NCBI RefSeq assembly: GCF_014199535.1
Contig: NZ_JACHNV010000002.1
Span: forward strand, 186,001-250,000
Direction of reading: 5' to 3'
DNA length: 64,000 bases
Source of the DNA: Hymenobacter latericoloratus
Lineage (GTDB): Bacteria > Bacteroidota > Bacteroidia > Cytophagales > Hymenobacteraceae
In this document: piece by piece, positions 16,194 to 24,691 of the stretch
Position numbering within the stretch: the first letter of the stretch is position 1
How the letters are laid out: every line of letters begins with the position of its first letter
Notes under the pieces: generated by a model
Seen by the model: only the letters and a program-made list of their open reading frames with translations
Databases searched by the model: none
Told to the model about the DNA's origin: nothing
Translations under genes and position numbers: made by a program

Positions 16194-16201
16194 CAAAAAT
16201 A
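16194..16201 (-). promoter_or_regulatory. Putative -7 element of lysS
   Basis: TATTTTTG on the minus strand, an exact TAnnTTTG match about 50 bases upstream of the lysS ATG; TTTATG about 22 bases further upstream is a poor -33 match. Confidence 0.35.
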
Positions 16202-16286
16202 GCGCGGCTCCAACACTTATTTGCATAAACCACCGAAGAGTTGGATGGTTGCCCGAAATGTAGTGGTAGTGGGGGTAGGGCCAAAC

Positions 16287-16317
16287 AAAAAGCGCCGGCC
16301 CAGGGGGCCAGCGCTTA
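16287..16317 (-). terminator. Intrinsic terminator downstream of the unrecognised gene
   Basis: On the minus strand, stem AAGCGCTGGCC / GGCCGGCGCTT with one mismatch and a short loop, followed by TTTGTTTGG. Confidence 0.8.
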
Positions 16318-16357
16318 CGTGTATATGCAGTCAGACTACTAAAAAAGCGCGGGTGCC

Positions 16358-17395
16358 TTAGGCCGCCATGCGCATGGTCGGCTCGTTGTCGCGGAGCTGG
16401 GGCTCAACGCGGGTGTGTAGGCGCTCCTGCACAAAGGAGTTCTGCAGGTGCTTCGGCAGCTCCGCCACCACCTGCTGGTAGCGCTCCAGGCCCATGGCCT
16501 TGGCCACGTAGGTTTCGTGGATGCCGTTGAGGTAGCTCACAATGTTGAGCAAAGACTGGTGGAAGAGCTTAAAGTCAATCTCGGCCTCTACGAAGCGCTC
16601 AATCTCGCGGCTGGTCTGGGAGATGCGCAGGCGACCCAGCAGGTCGAAGATGGTCGTGTAGCCGAGGCGCCAGGTAATCTGCTGCCAGTGTGCAGCCGTC
16701 CACTTATCCAGCACCTTGCCCGTCTTCTGGCTGCGCAGCGCCGTGTTCGGGTTGGCCTGCACCTGCTGGCGGGTGGCCTGGGCCTTCAGCTTGCGGGTGG
16801 TGCGCAGGAACTGCCCGATCTGGGCTTGGGCGTCAATCTCCTTGCTGGCAATGTGCAGCCCGGCTTTGTAGCCCGCCAGGGGCAAGCGGTGAATGCTGAA
16901 GTCGCCGTAGGCGCCAGCCGCATAGAAGGAAATAGGACGGGGGTAGGCATTGCGTACCACCAAACGTCCTACCTCCCGCCGGATCAGGGAAGGGTTGTTG
17001 CTGCGGACGCCGGCCGTGTACAGGAACGCCTGCAGCCCAGCCATGATGGTATGATAGGCCTGTGGGAAGGTCCAGTGCAGAGCGTTGCGCAGGTAGTCCT
17101 CGTCGCCCAGCTCGGCGGTAGCGCGCAGGGCGTACTCCGTGCTCCAGCTGGCGTGCAGCAGCTTGGTAATGGCTTGCACGTCGGCCTCGGTCAGCTCGGC
17201 TTGGTGGGCCCGGAAGAACGGCAGGTGCTGCAGGCCGCCCATGGCGTCGTCAGCTTCCTGAATGTGGTAGTTGATGGCGAAGAAGTAGTTCAGGAACACC
17301 TGGGCCGGAATGGATTTGCGCCAGATTTCCTCAGCCTGCTTCTGCTCGTCCGTTACGAGCGGAATAATGGTCGTTTCCATGTTCATCGTTGTCAT
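16358..17395 (-). CDS. Unrecognised soluble protein, mostly helical
   Basis: 345 residues; I recognise no family. No signal peptide or membrane segment is seen. The composition suggests a mostly alpha-helical protein with many aromatic residues: FLNYFFAINYHIQEADDAM near residue 35, a central segment TFPQAYHTIMAGLQAFLYTA near residue 110, and YPRPISFYAAGAYGDFSIHR near residue 150. A basic, Gln-rich linker (TRKLKAQATRQQVQANP) follows near residue 205. The C-terminal part is again helical. Start MTTMNMETTI at 17395. It is monocistronic, with its own terminator and an unusually AT-rich upstream region containing repeated ATTTRCTAA words. Function unknown; neighbours (lysS, ctp) give no clue. Confidence 0.8.
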   Translation of the reverse strand: MTTMNMETTIIPLVTDEQKQAEEIWRKSIPAQVFLNYFFAINYHIQEADDAMGGLQHLPFFRAHQAELTEADVQAITKLLHASWSTEYALRATAELGDEDYLRNALHWTFPQAYHTIMAGLQAFLYTAGVRSNNPSLIRREVGRLVVRNAYPRPISFYAAGAYGDFSIHRLPLAGYKAGLHIASKEIDAQAQIGQFLRTTRKLKAQATRQQVQANPNTALRSQKTGKVLDKWTAAHWQQITWRLGYTTIFDLLGRLRISQTSREIERFVEAEIDFKLFHQSLLNIVSYLNGIHETYVAKAMGLERYQQVVAELPKHLQNSFVQERLHTRVEPQLRDNEPTMRMAA

Positions 17396-17396
17396 G

Positions 17397-17541
17397 CTTA
17401 GTAAACCAAGATAGTAGGTTTTGAGTTCTTATTTGCTAAAAATATTGACACGATTTACTAAAAGCAATGAATTGGTTTACAGCAGTTTGCAAACTTGTAA
17501 ATGCAGGTGATAAATAAATTTTTTGGGGTTGATTTGCTAAC
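17397..17541. promoter_or_regulatory. AT-rich region with repeated TTTRCTAA words and a palindrome
   Basis: Upstream of the unrecognised gene: ATTTGCTAAA (17431), ATTTACTAAA (17453), ATTTGCTAAC (17532) and, inverted, GTTTACTAAG (17397-17406), plus the perfect palindrome AGTTTGCAAACT (17484-17495). Four related words in 145 bases suggest repeated binding sites of a regulator, but AT-rich promoters can produce such words by chance. Confidence 0.35.
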
Positions 17542-17567
17542 GGTATGTAGTGGGCTGGTATAGAGCC

Positions 17568-17604
17568 AAAAAAGCCCCTGCACAGCAAGTGTGCAGGGGC
17601 TTTT
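17568..17604 (-). terminator. Intrinsic terminator of the tail-specific protease gene
   Basis: Stem AAAAGCCCCTGCAC / GTGTGCAGGGGCTTTT around AGCAA; T-run on the minus strand. It lies 20 bases after the ctp stop. Confidence 0.92.
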
Positions 17605-17623
17605 AGTTACGTTACTACTGAAA

Positions 17624-19771
17624 TTAAATCTGGTCTTTCAGCACAGCTACGGCTTCGCGCAGGGTGATGTCCTTCTTCAGGGGCTTCACAAAGCGAGAGG
17701 CGCGGTTTACCTTAATCGTATCGGCTCCCAACTGACGCAGGTCAAAAGTCAGCGGCGCAATGGCAATGGGCTGGGCTGCGTTCTGGATAGCCTCATACTT
17801 ATCCGATTCAGCCTTGGCTTGCTCCTGCTCGGCGCGGTAGTTCGTCAGCTTCAACGATACTTTCGTGTCATCCTTCCGCTTCACCATGCGGGCCACCATA
17901 TCCGACAGCTGCTTGAAGCTGGCGCTGCTATTCACGCGGGCGGTGCTGGCTTGGCGCAGTTTGTCGATAGCCGGAGCTGCATTCCAAGCGCGGTAGCGGG
18001 CGGGCGTAATTTCGTCCCACTTCAGGGGATAGTCGGTTTCCTTCTCACCCTGGTCGAGGTAGCTGTACGCGTCGGGCAGGATGATGTCGGGAATAACACC
18101 TTTGAACTGCGTCGAGCCGCCGTTGATGCGGTAAAACTTCGAAGTCGTGAGCTTCAGCGAGCCGAAGGGCTTGATGCTGTTAAACTCGGCGGGCATGGCT
18201 TCATCCAGATCAAAAATGCGCTGTACGGTGCCCTTGCCATACGTGCTGGCCGAGCCCATTACAACCCCACGCTTGTAGTCCTGAATAGCGGCGGCCAGAA
18301 TCTCGGAAGCCGAGGCACTGTATTTGTTCACCAGCACTACCAGCGGGCCGCCGTACTGCACGCGCGGGTCACGGTCGTTGAGGATGGTAGGAGCACCCTG
18401 GGAGTTGCGTACCTGCACTACCGGGCCGCTTTCCACGAACAGGCCCGCCATTTCTACGGCGTCCTGCAGGGAGCCCCCACCGTTGAAGCGCAGGTCGAGC
18501 ACTACGCCCTGTACGTTCTCCGCCTTCAGCTTTTCCAGCTCCTTTTTCACGTCGGCAGCCGAGCTGCGGCCCCCGTTGTCGTTGAAGTCGGCGTAGAAGT
18601 TCGGGAGCTTAATGTAGCCAAGCTTGGTGCCGTTGTCGTTGATGGTGGCCGACTGCGCGTAGGTTTCCTCAATCACGACCACGTCGCGGATGATGGAGAT
18701 GACCTTCGTACTGGCATCCGGCTTTTTCACCGTCAGGCGCACTTCCGTGCCCTTCTTGCCTTTAATCATAGAAACGGCCTTGTCCAGACGCATACCTTCC
18801 ACCGATACCGGCTCGGCCGGGCCCTGAGCAACGCGCAGAATAATGTCGCCGGCTTTCAGCTCGCCCTGGCGGTAGGAAGCGCTACCCGGAATAATATCCG
18901 AAACCTTAATCTGACCATCCTTCTCCTGTAGCGAAGCCCCGATACCCTCGAAACGGCCCGTCATGGCAATGTCGAAGGTTTCTTTGTCGCGGGGAGCAAA
19001 GTATTCGGTGTGGGGGTCGTAGGTGTTGGCAATGGTGTTGGCGTACATCGCCAGCCGGTCGTTAGCGTCCGTCTGCTGCAGGTCCTTAAAGTAATCATCA
19101 AAGTACTTTAGCACACGCTTACGGGCTTCGGCCTCCATCTGGGCCGGCGTACGGGTTGGCTCAGAAGTGGTAGCCGAAGAGGGGGTAGCGGAAGTAGAAG
19201 CCAACGGCTTGTCTTTCTTCTTGGCCTGCTCATCCATCATTTCCGATACCCGTACCATGGTCTGGTACTTCAGAAACTTACGCCACTCCTCGCGCTGGGC
19301 GGCTGCATTCGCCGCAAACGTCACCTTGTCCGATTCCGTCTCGAAGGTTTCGTCGGTGGTGAAATCGAAAGGTTTGGAGAGAATATCCCGGTACAGGCCC
19401 TGAATATCCTTCACGCGCTGGGCCATCAGTTGGGTACCCAGGTCCATGAACTCGTGGGTGCCGCGCTGCACTTGGTTGTCGATATCGTTCTGATACTTAC
19501 GCAGCTGGTCCACATCGGACTGCAGCAGGAATTTCTTACTGCTGTCAAGGCGCTTCAGATACAGGTCGAAAACCCGTTTGGAGAAGGCGTCGTCAATGCG
19601 CTCAGGCTGGTAGTGAGCCTGGCTCAGGCCCTGGAGCATAGCCTTGATAAGAACTTCATCCTTCTGAGGGGAGCGGCCATCGTTGCGCCGGTACAGCTTG
19701 TAAGAAGCCAACACGAACACCGCCAGCAACACCGAGGCATACAAGCCTATCTTGAGTCGGGGGGAAGACAT
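17624..19771 (-). CDS. prc: Tail-specific / carboxy-terminal processing protease (S41A, Prc/Tsp type)
   Basis: 715 residues, similar in size and layout to Prc/Tsp. One N-terminal hydrophobic segment (LYASVLLAVFVLASYKLY, residues ~10-27) anchors or exports it to the periplasm. Residues ~35-260 are the Tsp N-terminal domain, ~270-355 a PDZ domain (GIGASLQEKDGQIKVSDIIPGSAS), ~380-560 the S41 catalytic domain with Ser487 in KYSASASE and Lys513 in YGKGTVQ, and the rest is the Prc C-terminal domain. A Ser/Thr/Pro-rich insert lies at ~188-212. Prc degrades or trims periplasmic proteins, including peptidoglycan-enzyme partners. Monocistronic, ending in a strong terminator. Confidence 0.94.
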   Translation of the reverse strand: MSSPRLKIGLYASVLLAVFVLASYKLYRRNDGRSPQKDEVLIKAMLQGLSQAHYQPERIDDAFSKRVFDLYLKRLDSSKKFLLQSDVDQLRKYQNDIDNQVQRGTHEFMDLGTQLMAQRVKDIQGLYRDILSKPFDFTTDETFETESDKVTFAANAAAQREEWRKFLKYQTMVRVSEMMDEQAKKKDKPLASTSATPSSATTSEPTRTPAQMEAEARKRVLKYFDDYFKDLQQTDANDRLAMYANTIANTYDPHTEYFAPRDKETFDIAMTGRFEGIGASLQEKDGQIKVSDIIPGSASYRQGELKAGDIILRVAQGPAEPVSVEGMRLDKAVSMIKGKKGTEVRLTVKKPDASTKVISIIRDVVVIEETYAQSATINDNGTKLGYIKLPNFYADFNDNGGRSSAADVKKELEKLKAENVQGVVLDLRFNGGGSLQDAVEMAGLFVESGPVVQVRNSQGAPTILNDRDPRVQYGGPLVVLVNKYSASASEILAAAIQDYKRGVVMGSASTYGKGTVQRIFDLDEAMPAEFNSIKPFGSLKLTTSKFYRINGGSTQFKGVIPDIILPDAYSYLDQGEKETDYPLKWDEITPARYRAWNAAPAIDKLRQASTARVNSSASFKQLSDMVARMVKRKDDTKVSLKLTNYRAEQEQAKAESDKYEAIQNAAQPIAIAPLTFDLRQLGADTIKVNRASRFVKPLKKDITLREAVAVLKDQI

Positions 19772-20090
19772 GAACTAACGGGGGGATGAAATGAAGAAAA
19801 GTCGGGAGAAGGGTGCCTGCTACAGGCTACGCACGGGCAATGCCGGCGGTTTTAGTAGAAAACGTTAGGGGAAAGGAAATAAGTGCCCGCTCAGGGTCTT
19901 TGCTAGTAGGATAAAGGTGGAAAAGAAGCCGGAAAGGTTGCACACGCGTAACCTAGCGCCCGCCGAATATAGGCCGAACAGCAAATAAGCACGGAATCGG
20001 GAATAGGCCGCATCCTTTAGCTGTTAAAAGCAAAAAAGCTCTTCCTGCCCGAAGGCAGGAAGAGCTTTTTGTTGCAAACCTGTTGCCAGA
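19772..20090. other. Intergenic region upstream of the protease gene
   Basis: About 320 bases without a supported gene. It contains the terminator of the next gene (20033-20071). No clear TAnnTTTG promoter element for the protease was found. Confidence 0.6.
20033..20071 (-). terminator. Intrinsic terminator of the general-stress-like gene
   Basis: Stem AAAAAGCTCTTCCTGCC / GGCAGGAAGAGCTTTTT with loop CGAA, T-runs on both strands. Confidence 0.93.
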
Positions 20091-20972
20091 TTAGTAGCGA
20101 CGTACTTTGTCGCCACTGTGGCGACGGAATTCTTCTTCAAAGTAACGGGCATCTTCCTCGTTACGCGGACGCACACCCATTACGATGTTACCGTTTTTCA
20201 CGTCGCTTTCATACTCAGCGGCGTGCTCTTCCGGGATGCCCGAGCCTACCAGGGCGCCTACCAGGCCACCCGTCAGACCACCGGCACCGGCACCAGCCAG
20301 CGCGGCAGCAATCGGGCCGGCAATTACCAGGCCCAAGCCGGGCAGAGCTACCGAGGTACCGATGGCGGCAATAGCGCCAATGATAGCCCCTGCGGTACCG
20401 CCAATGGCCGAGCCTACACCGGCACCTTCCATGGCTTTATCGCCCAGCTCGGTGTCAGGAGTGTGGTCGCCGAAGTGCGTTTTGCGGGTGTCATCCGACA
20501 TCAGCACGTTCACGTCGTCTTTGCTGTAGCCCCGCGACGACAGTGACTGGTAGGCGCGCTCAGCGCTGTCACGGTCACGGAACGAGCCGTAAGTAGACGA
20601 GGAGCCGTACGTAGTATTGCTACCGGTTACAGCGCGGGCAGCATCGCCAGCGGCGTTTTGTACGGCATCAACACCAGCACCTACTGCAGCACCCGCCGAG
20701 CCGGCCATAGCTGCGCCCTTCTGGGTTGCGCTGTAATCGTGGTGAGCATTGGAGTCAGAGCCCGAAGTGCTGGACGAGCCATAAGAAGAGGACGAAGACG
20801 AACCCAGGCCACCTTGGTTAGAAGAATCACCGGTGCTGGCGTTACCCATGTTGCCGCTAGAGTTGGTGCTGCCAGTGCCGGCACCGTAGCCAGAGCCGGC
20901 CGAGCCAGTACCATAGTTAGCGCCTGAGCCAGTACCAGTGTTCGTCGGGTTGTTCGATTCGTTGGTGTTCAT
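20091..20972 (-). CDS. General stress protein (YflT/17M-like domain) with low-complexity N-terminus
   Basis: 293 residues. Residues 1-85 are extremely low in complexity, built almost only of Gly, Ser, Thr, Asn and Ala, and are probably disordered. Residues ~125-165 match the start of the general stress protein 17M/YflT domain (SFRDRDSAERAYQSLSSRGY, DDVNVLMSDD). Residues ~180-250 are a Gly/Ala-rich hydrophobic segment (GSAIGGTAGAIIGAIAAIG, GLVIAGPIAAALAGAGAGG) of the kind that inserts in membranes. The end is charged (NEEDARYFEEEFRRHSGDKVRRY). The family is stress-induced without a known biochemical role. The long disordered N-terminus is unusual for it. Own terminator; promoter not clear. Confidence 0.82.
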   Translation of the reverse strand: MNTNESNNPTNTGTGSGANYGTGSAGSGYGAGTGSTNSSGNMGNASTGDSSNQGGLGSSSSSSYGSSSTSGSDSNAHHDYSATQKGAAMAGSAGAAVGAGVDAVQNAAGDAARAVTGSNTTYGSSSTYGSFRDRDSAERAYQSLSSRGYSKDDVNVLMSDDTRKTHFGDHTPDTELGDKAMEGAGVGSAIGGTAGAIIGAIAAIGTSVALPGLGLVIAGPIAAALAGAGAGGLTGGLVGALVGSGIPEEHAAEYESDVKNGNIVMGVRPRNEEDARYFEEEFRRHSGDKVRRY

Positions 20973-21125
20973 AAGGGTGGAATTGAAGTTGAATGGAAAG
21001 GAGAGAGTACCCCGATGCAGACTATTAATGAAGAAAATAATCCAACATCGGTTTCGATGTGCTTAACGGTAGCTCGTCTTACGGGGTTGCAGAAATATTT
21101 CTGGTCTTTGTATCCGCATCCATTC

Positions 21126-21161
21126 AAAAAAGGCTTCCGGAGCCCTTATGAGCCTTTTTAT
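21126..21161 (-). terminator. Intrinsic terminator of the small unknown gene
   Basis: Stem AAAAAGGCT / AGCCTTTTT with a 14-base loop directly downstream of the stop at 21162; T-run on the minus strand. Confidence 0.75.
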
Positions 21162-21530
21162 TTATTCAAATTTTTCGAAGTTGCTGTCGTCTTTCCAGAA
21201 TTCACGGGCCTCACGCCGAATGGTTTTCAGGAAATCTTCCTGTTGCTTCAGCGCCCGCCACTCTCCCAGGCCCAACCGCTCGCAAAGCTTATAAAAGTTG
21301 TCGCCTTGGCCCTTGGATCCCTCTACTTTCACTAGGCAGCTCAGCAAGGGACGGCCGGCCCGGAATTCAGTTTCCGAGATTTCCGCCAGAATCTCGTTGA
21401 GTCGGGCTTTTTCGTGGGAGATGTCCAGATTCAGGCCTAGTTCTGCTTCCTGAACCAGATTCAGGTAACTGGTAGTGCCTACCTGGGTGCGGGCAAATCG
21501 GATCAAATGGCTGCGTACTCGGCCGGTCAT
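21162..21530 (-). CDS. Small conserved-looking protein of unknown function
   Basis: 122 residues, soluble and charged, no family recognised. The N-terminal part is basic (MTGRVRSHLIRFARTQVG), the rest is probably helical, with two Trp (EWRAL and FWKDD). Start chosen at ATG 21530; an upstream in-frame start adds a Phe-rich stretch with no support. It has its own terminator and lies just before the proline dehydrogenase terminator on the same strand. The compact size and TSYLNLVQEAELGL near residue 20 resemble small nucleic-acid-associated proteins, but nothing firm can be said. Confidence 0.7.
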   Translation of the reverse strand: MTGRVRSHLIRFARTQVGTTSYLNLVQEAELGLNLDISHEKARLNEILAEISETEFRAGRPLLSCLVKVEGSKGQGDNFYKLCERLGLGEWRALKQQEDFLKTIRREAREFWKDDSNFEKFE

Positions 21531-21566
21531 GTGTGGGAAACGGGGGAAAGTGAAAGCGGAATGTAA

Positions 21567-21613
21567 CAAAAAAAACACCCGCTGCTCCGGGAGAAAATCC
21601 GGGCAGCGGGTGC
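21567..21613 (-). terminator. Intrinsic terminator of the proline dehydrogenase gene
   Basis: Stem ACACCCGCTGC-CCGG / CCGG-GCAGCGGGTG around GAGAAAAT; eight T on the minus strand follow it. Confidence 0.9.
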
Positions 21614-21650
21614 TCGCTAACCAAAACTGTGCCGATCAACTATATAGCGC

Positions 21651-22844
21651 TTAGGCCCGGGCTTTACGCCGGTTCATTTCTCTCTGTATCAGCAGAAACT
21701 CGCGGCTGCTTTGTCCGGCAATGGCCGTGTTTTCATCGGCCCGGCGGAGCAGGTAGGGCATTACTGCTTCCACAGGACCGTAGGGCACGTACTTGGCCGT
21801 ATTATAGCCGGCATGCGCCAGGTTGTAGCTCAGGTTGTCGCTCATACCGTAAAGCTGGGCAAACCACACCCGGGGGTCGTTGGGGCGCAGACCGTGCTCG
21901 TGCATTAGCTCGGTGAGCAACAGCGAGCTGGCCTCGTTGTGGGTGCCCGCACAAATGCTAATGCGGTCAATGTGCTCAATGCAGTAGCGCAGCGCTTCGT
22001 TGTAGAGGTCGTCGGTGGCTTGTTTGCTGGAATTAATGGGATTAGGACGCCCCTGCTGCTGGGCCACCCGGCCTTCCTTTTCCATGTACGCCCCGCGCAC
22101 CAGCTTGCCCCCCAAGTAATAGCCGCCGCGCTCAGCGTCGTGGTAGGCCTTGGCCAGAGCGTCAAGCCGGTCGTGGCGGTAGAGTTGGTAGGTGTTCCAG
22201 ACTATGGCTGACTCGCGGTTATAGCGCTGCATCATCTCGTAGGCGAGCTGGTCAATGGTTTCCTGAAACCAGCTTTCCTCCGCGTCCACAAAAACCCGGA
22301 CGCCATATTGATGCGCGCGGGCACAAATGGCATTGATGCGCTTTTTAGTCCGCTCGAAGCTAGCCTGCTCCGCTGGCGAAAGGGAGGTGCCCCGCTGTAC
22401 TTTCTCCAGAATGGCCGCGTCGCCAACCCCGGTTACTTTGAATACGGAAAAGGGAATGTTCTGGGAACGGTGGGCCAGGTCAATAGTAGCCAGCAGCTCA
22501 GTGGTAGTGGCATCAAAGCTTTTATCGTTGCCTTCTCCCTCCACTGAGTAATCGAGGATGGTGCCAATGTGGTAGCGGCCTAGCTCCTGAATAACAGACA
22601 GACACTCCTGAATGGACTCGCCGCCACAGAATTGCTCGAAAATAGAGTTCTTGATCAGGAACTTCGTGCCGGGCAGCTGCCACTTCAGAGCGGTTTTCAT
22701 CAGGCCCCCACCGGTTTTCACCAGCGAATTGTTGTTCATGGCCGCGAACAAGGCGTACATCTTGCGCAACTCACCATCCGACTTGGAGGCGAAAGCAACG
22801 GCAGTATTGTCGAAGGAAACGGGTGGGGCTTGCGTAGTGGGCAT
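21651..22844 (-). CDS. Proline dehydrogenase
   Basis: 397 residues, the single-function FAD proline dehydrogenase common in Bacteroidota. It oxidises proline to pyrroline-5-carboxylate and passes electrons to the quinone pool at the inner face of the membrane. Family landmarks: LDYSVEGEGNDKSFD near residue 95, the barrel strands PFSVFKVTGVGD, VRVFVDAEESWFQ and LVRGAYMEKEG, and the C-terminal substrate-binding RRADENTA (Arg pair). Start ATG 22844 (MPTTQAPP). A promoter with an exact -7 element lies upstream. The partner pyrroline-5-carboxylate dehydrogenase is not in the window. Ends in a strong terminator. Confidence 0.93.
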   Translation of the reverse strand: MPTTQAPPVSFDNTAVAFASKSDGELRKMYALFAAMNNNSLVKTGGGLMKTALKWQLPGTKFLIKNSIFEQFCGGESIQECLSVIQELGRYHIGTILDYSVEGEGNDKSFDATTTELLATIDLAHRSQNIPFSVFKVTGVGDAAILEKVQRGTSLSPAEQASFERTKKRINAICARAHQYGVRVFVDAEESWFQETIDQLAYEMMQRYNRESAIVWNTYQLYRHDRLDALAKAYHDAERGGYYLGGKLVRGAYMEKEGRVAQQQGRPNPINSSKQATDDLYNEALRYCIEHIDRISICAGTHNEASSLLLTELMHEHGLRPNDPRVWFAQLYGMSDNLSYNLAHAGYNTAKYVPYGPVEAVMPYLLRRADENTAIAGQSSREFLLIQREMNRRKARA

Positions 22845-22892
22845 GGTGGGGGTGGTAGGGAATGAGTGGCAACCGGGTGGAAGTTGGTACCG

Positions 22893-22921
22893 CAAAGATA
22901 GCCGGTAAACATCGTTCCAAA
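22893..22921 (-). promoter_or_regulatory. Bacteroidota-type promoter of proline dehydrogenase
   Basis: On the minus strand: TTTG, 17-base spacer, TATCTTTG (exact TAnnTTTG). The coding start follows about 48 bases downstream. Confidence 0.6.
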
Positions 22922-23074
22922 CCGGATAGTTGCCTCCTCATAATCCAAAACCAAGTAGCCCCACGGCCGAGCAGCGGCCGGTCCGCCGGCCCGGGCAATG
23001 CCGCGGCTACTGCCTACCGCGCCACCGTAATCCACACCAGGGCTGGCGTTCTGGGAAAGCCGCTACAGGCCTCT

Positions 23075-23518
23075 CTACAGGGGTGTACGCGCCGAGACTT
23101 CCGGCGCAGCCCGGATGTAGGTGTGGGCTGAGCTTTTGCCGCTGGCATCCTGCAGGTGCAGGCGGTTGCCGGAAACGGAGTAGTACTGATTGTTTTGGTA
23201 GCCCCGGTAAATAATAACGTGCTGTGAGGGTTTTCCGAAGCCGTTCATCACGCGCCGGACAGAGAAAGCCGCCGCACTTACCAGCTGCCCATCTTGGTAA
23301 AACCGCGCCCGCCCGCGCCGGTCAAACTCTACCAGCACCTGGTGGCCGGTATTGCCGGGCGTAAGTGCCCGTTGGTCGCCGGTTTCCGTTTGCTGCCACT
23401 CCCAGCGCCCCACTAGCTTTTCCTCTACAGTAGGCACCGATTCGCGGCTGCAGCCGCCCACAGCCAAGCCCGTAGCCGCCAATGCTAATCCAAATACACC
23501 ACGCGTAAAAGAAGTCAT
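23075..23518 (-). CDS. Hypothetical lipoprotein
   Basis: 147 residues. Residues 1-23 are a lipoprotein signal with lipobox AVGGC (Cys23). The mature part begins with SRESVPTVEEKLVGRWEWQQ; a Gly-Arg-Trp motif near the start followed by beta strands is typical of lipocalin-like small lipoproteins of Bacteroidota (LVGRWEW, VLVEFDRRGRARFYQDG, YYSVSGNRLHLQD). Start ATG 23518 after rejecting an upstream start. It is divergent from aroB. Function unknown; a lipocalin-like fold is only suggested by the strand pattern. Confidence 0.78.
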   Translation of the reverse strand: MTSFTRGVFGLALAATGLAVGGCSRESVPTVEEKLVGRWEWQQTETGDQRALTPGNTGHQVLVEFDRRGRARFYQDGQLVSAAAFSVRRVMNGFGKPSQHVIIYRGYQNNQYYSVSGNRLHLQDASGKSSAHTYIRAAPEVSARTPL

Positions 23519-23586
23519 AACTGAATAGAAAGTAAGTTGCACTGGTAGGAGCGAAATTCAGGCTGAATAGTTGCATCAAAGCAAGC

Positions 23587-23594
23587 TATTTTTG
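23587..23594 (+). promoter_or_regulatory. Putative -7 element of aroB
   Basis: TATTTTTG, an exact TAnnTTTG match about 50 bases upstream of the likely aroB start; no good -33 element. Confidence 0.35.
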
Positions 23595-23642
23595 TCCGAT
23601 TTCTTTTACTGCTGACAGGACTTTTTTTAAAACGATATTATT

Positions 23643-24683
23643 TTGAACGAAAACCTGTTCATTGGATCCGAGGCTTTGCCTGGACTGGGCACTCTGCTGA
23701 GCCGGCCGGCCGTTAGCCAGGTGTTTGTACTGCTGGATGCCAACACGGCCCGCTGCTGCCTGCCGCTGGTAGAAGGACAGCTGCCAGCGGGCTATACCCC
23801 TATTGAAATTTCGCCCGGCGAAGAATTTAAGACTCTGGCGACCTGCGAAGCCGTCTGGAGTTCTCTGACCGAGGCCCAGGCCGACCGGTACGCGGTGCTG
23901 GTGAACGTAGGGGGCGGAGTAGTAACGGACCTGGGAGGCTTTTGCGCAGCCCTGTATAAGCGCGGCATTGCTTTCGTGCAGGTGCCAACTACCCTGCTGG
24001 CCCAGGTAGATGCCAGCGTAGGCGGCAAAACCGGCGTCGATTTTCTGGGGTTCAAGAACCAGCTGGGGGTATTTCAGGAGCCCTTAGCCGTGTGCATCGA
24101 GCCGCGCTTCCTGCAAACCTTGGATCCGCGTCAGTTGAAATCGGGTTACGCCGAAGTAATAAAGCACTGGCTGATTGCCGATGCCGAGGCCTTTGCCCGC
24201 AACCGCAGCATTGGTGTCATGGTCGATGACTGGACGCCGCTCATCCGGGAATCGGTGGCGCTGAAGCAGCGCATTGTGGCCCAGGACCCCCTGGAGAGCG
24301 GACCGCGCAAGCTGCTCAACTTCGGGCACACGGTGGGCCACGCCCTCGAAAGCTACCTGCTTACCCAGCCCGGCCGCGAAATCCTGCACGGCGAAGCGGT
24401 AGCTGCCGGCCTGGTCTGCGAGGCCTGGCTAAGCCACCACAAGGGCCTGCTCAGTGCCCAGGAACTCGACCAGATTGAAACCTTCGTCTTCTCGGTATTC
24501 GAAAAGGTGCAGTTTGTAACGCTGGAAACCGAAGCCATTGCTGATTTCGCCCGCCAAGACAAGAAAAACGCGGCAAATAGTATCAACTGTACGCTGCTGG
24601 AAGGCATTGGCCGGGGAGTGTACAACCAGCCCGTAACGCTGGAAGAAATTGCGGCGTCGTTGCGCTACTACCACCGGTTATAG
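23643..24683 (+). CDS. aroB: 3-dehydroquinate synthase
   Basis: 346 residues. AroB converts DAHP to 3-dehydroquinate, the second step of the shikimate pathway, using NAD and zinc. Landmarks: nucleotide-binding NVGGGVVTDLGGF near residue 87, VPTTLLAQVDASVGGKTGVD near residue 115, and the zinc ligands Glu in GYAEVIKH and His in NFGHTVGHALE and HGEAVAAG. No ATG is available: an in-frame TAA lies at 23628-23630 and the only candidates before conserved sequence are TTG at 23643 or two ATT codons just before it. The start is therefore a rare codon. It lies just upstream of aroA on the same strand; the two probably form one unit. Confidence 0.95.
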   Translation: MNENLFIGSEALPGLGTLLSRPAVSQVFVLLDANTARCCLPLVEGQLPAGYTPIEISPGEEFKTLATCEAVWSSLTEAQADRYAVLVNVGGGVVTDLGGFCAALYKRGIAFVQVPTTLLAQVDASVGGKTGVDFLGFKNQLGVFQEPLAVCIEPRFLQTLDPRQLKSGYAEVIKHWLIADAEAFARNRSIGVMVDDWTPLIRESVALKQRIVAQDPLESGPRKLLNFGHTVGHALESYLLTQPGREILHGEAVAAGLVCEAWLSHHKGLLSAQELDQIETFVFSVFEKVQFVTLETEAIADFARQDKKNAANSINCTLLEGIGRGVYNQPVTLEEIAASLRYYHRL

Positions 24684-24691
24684 CTAACCCT

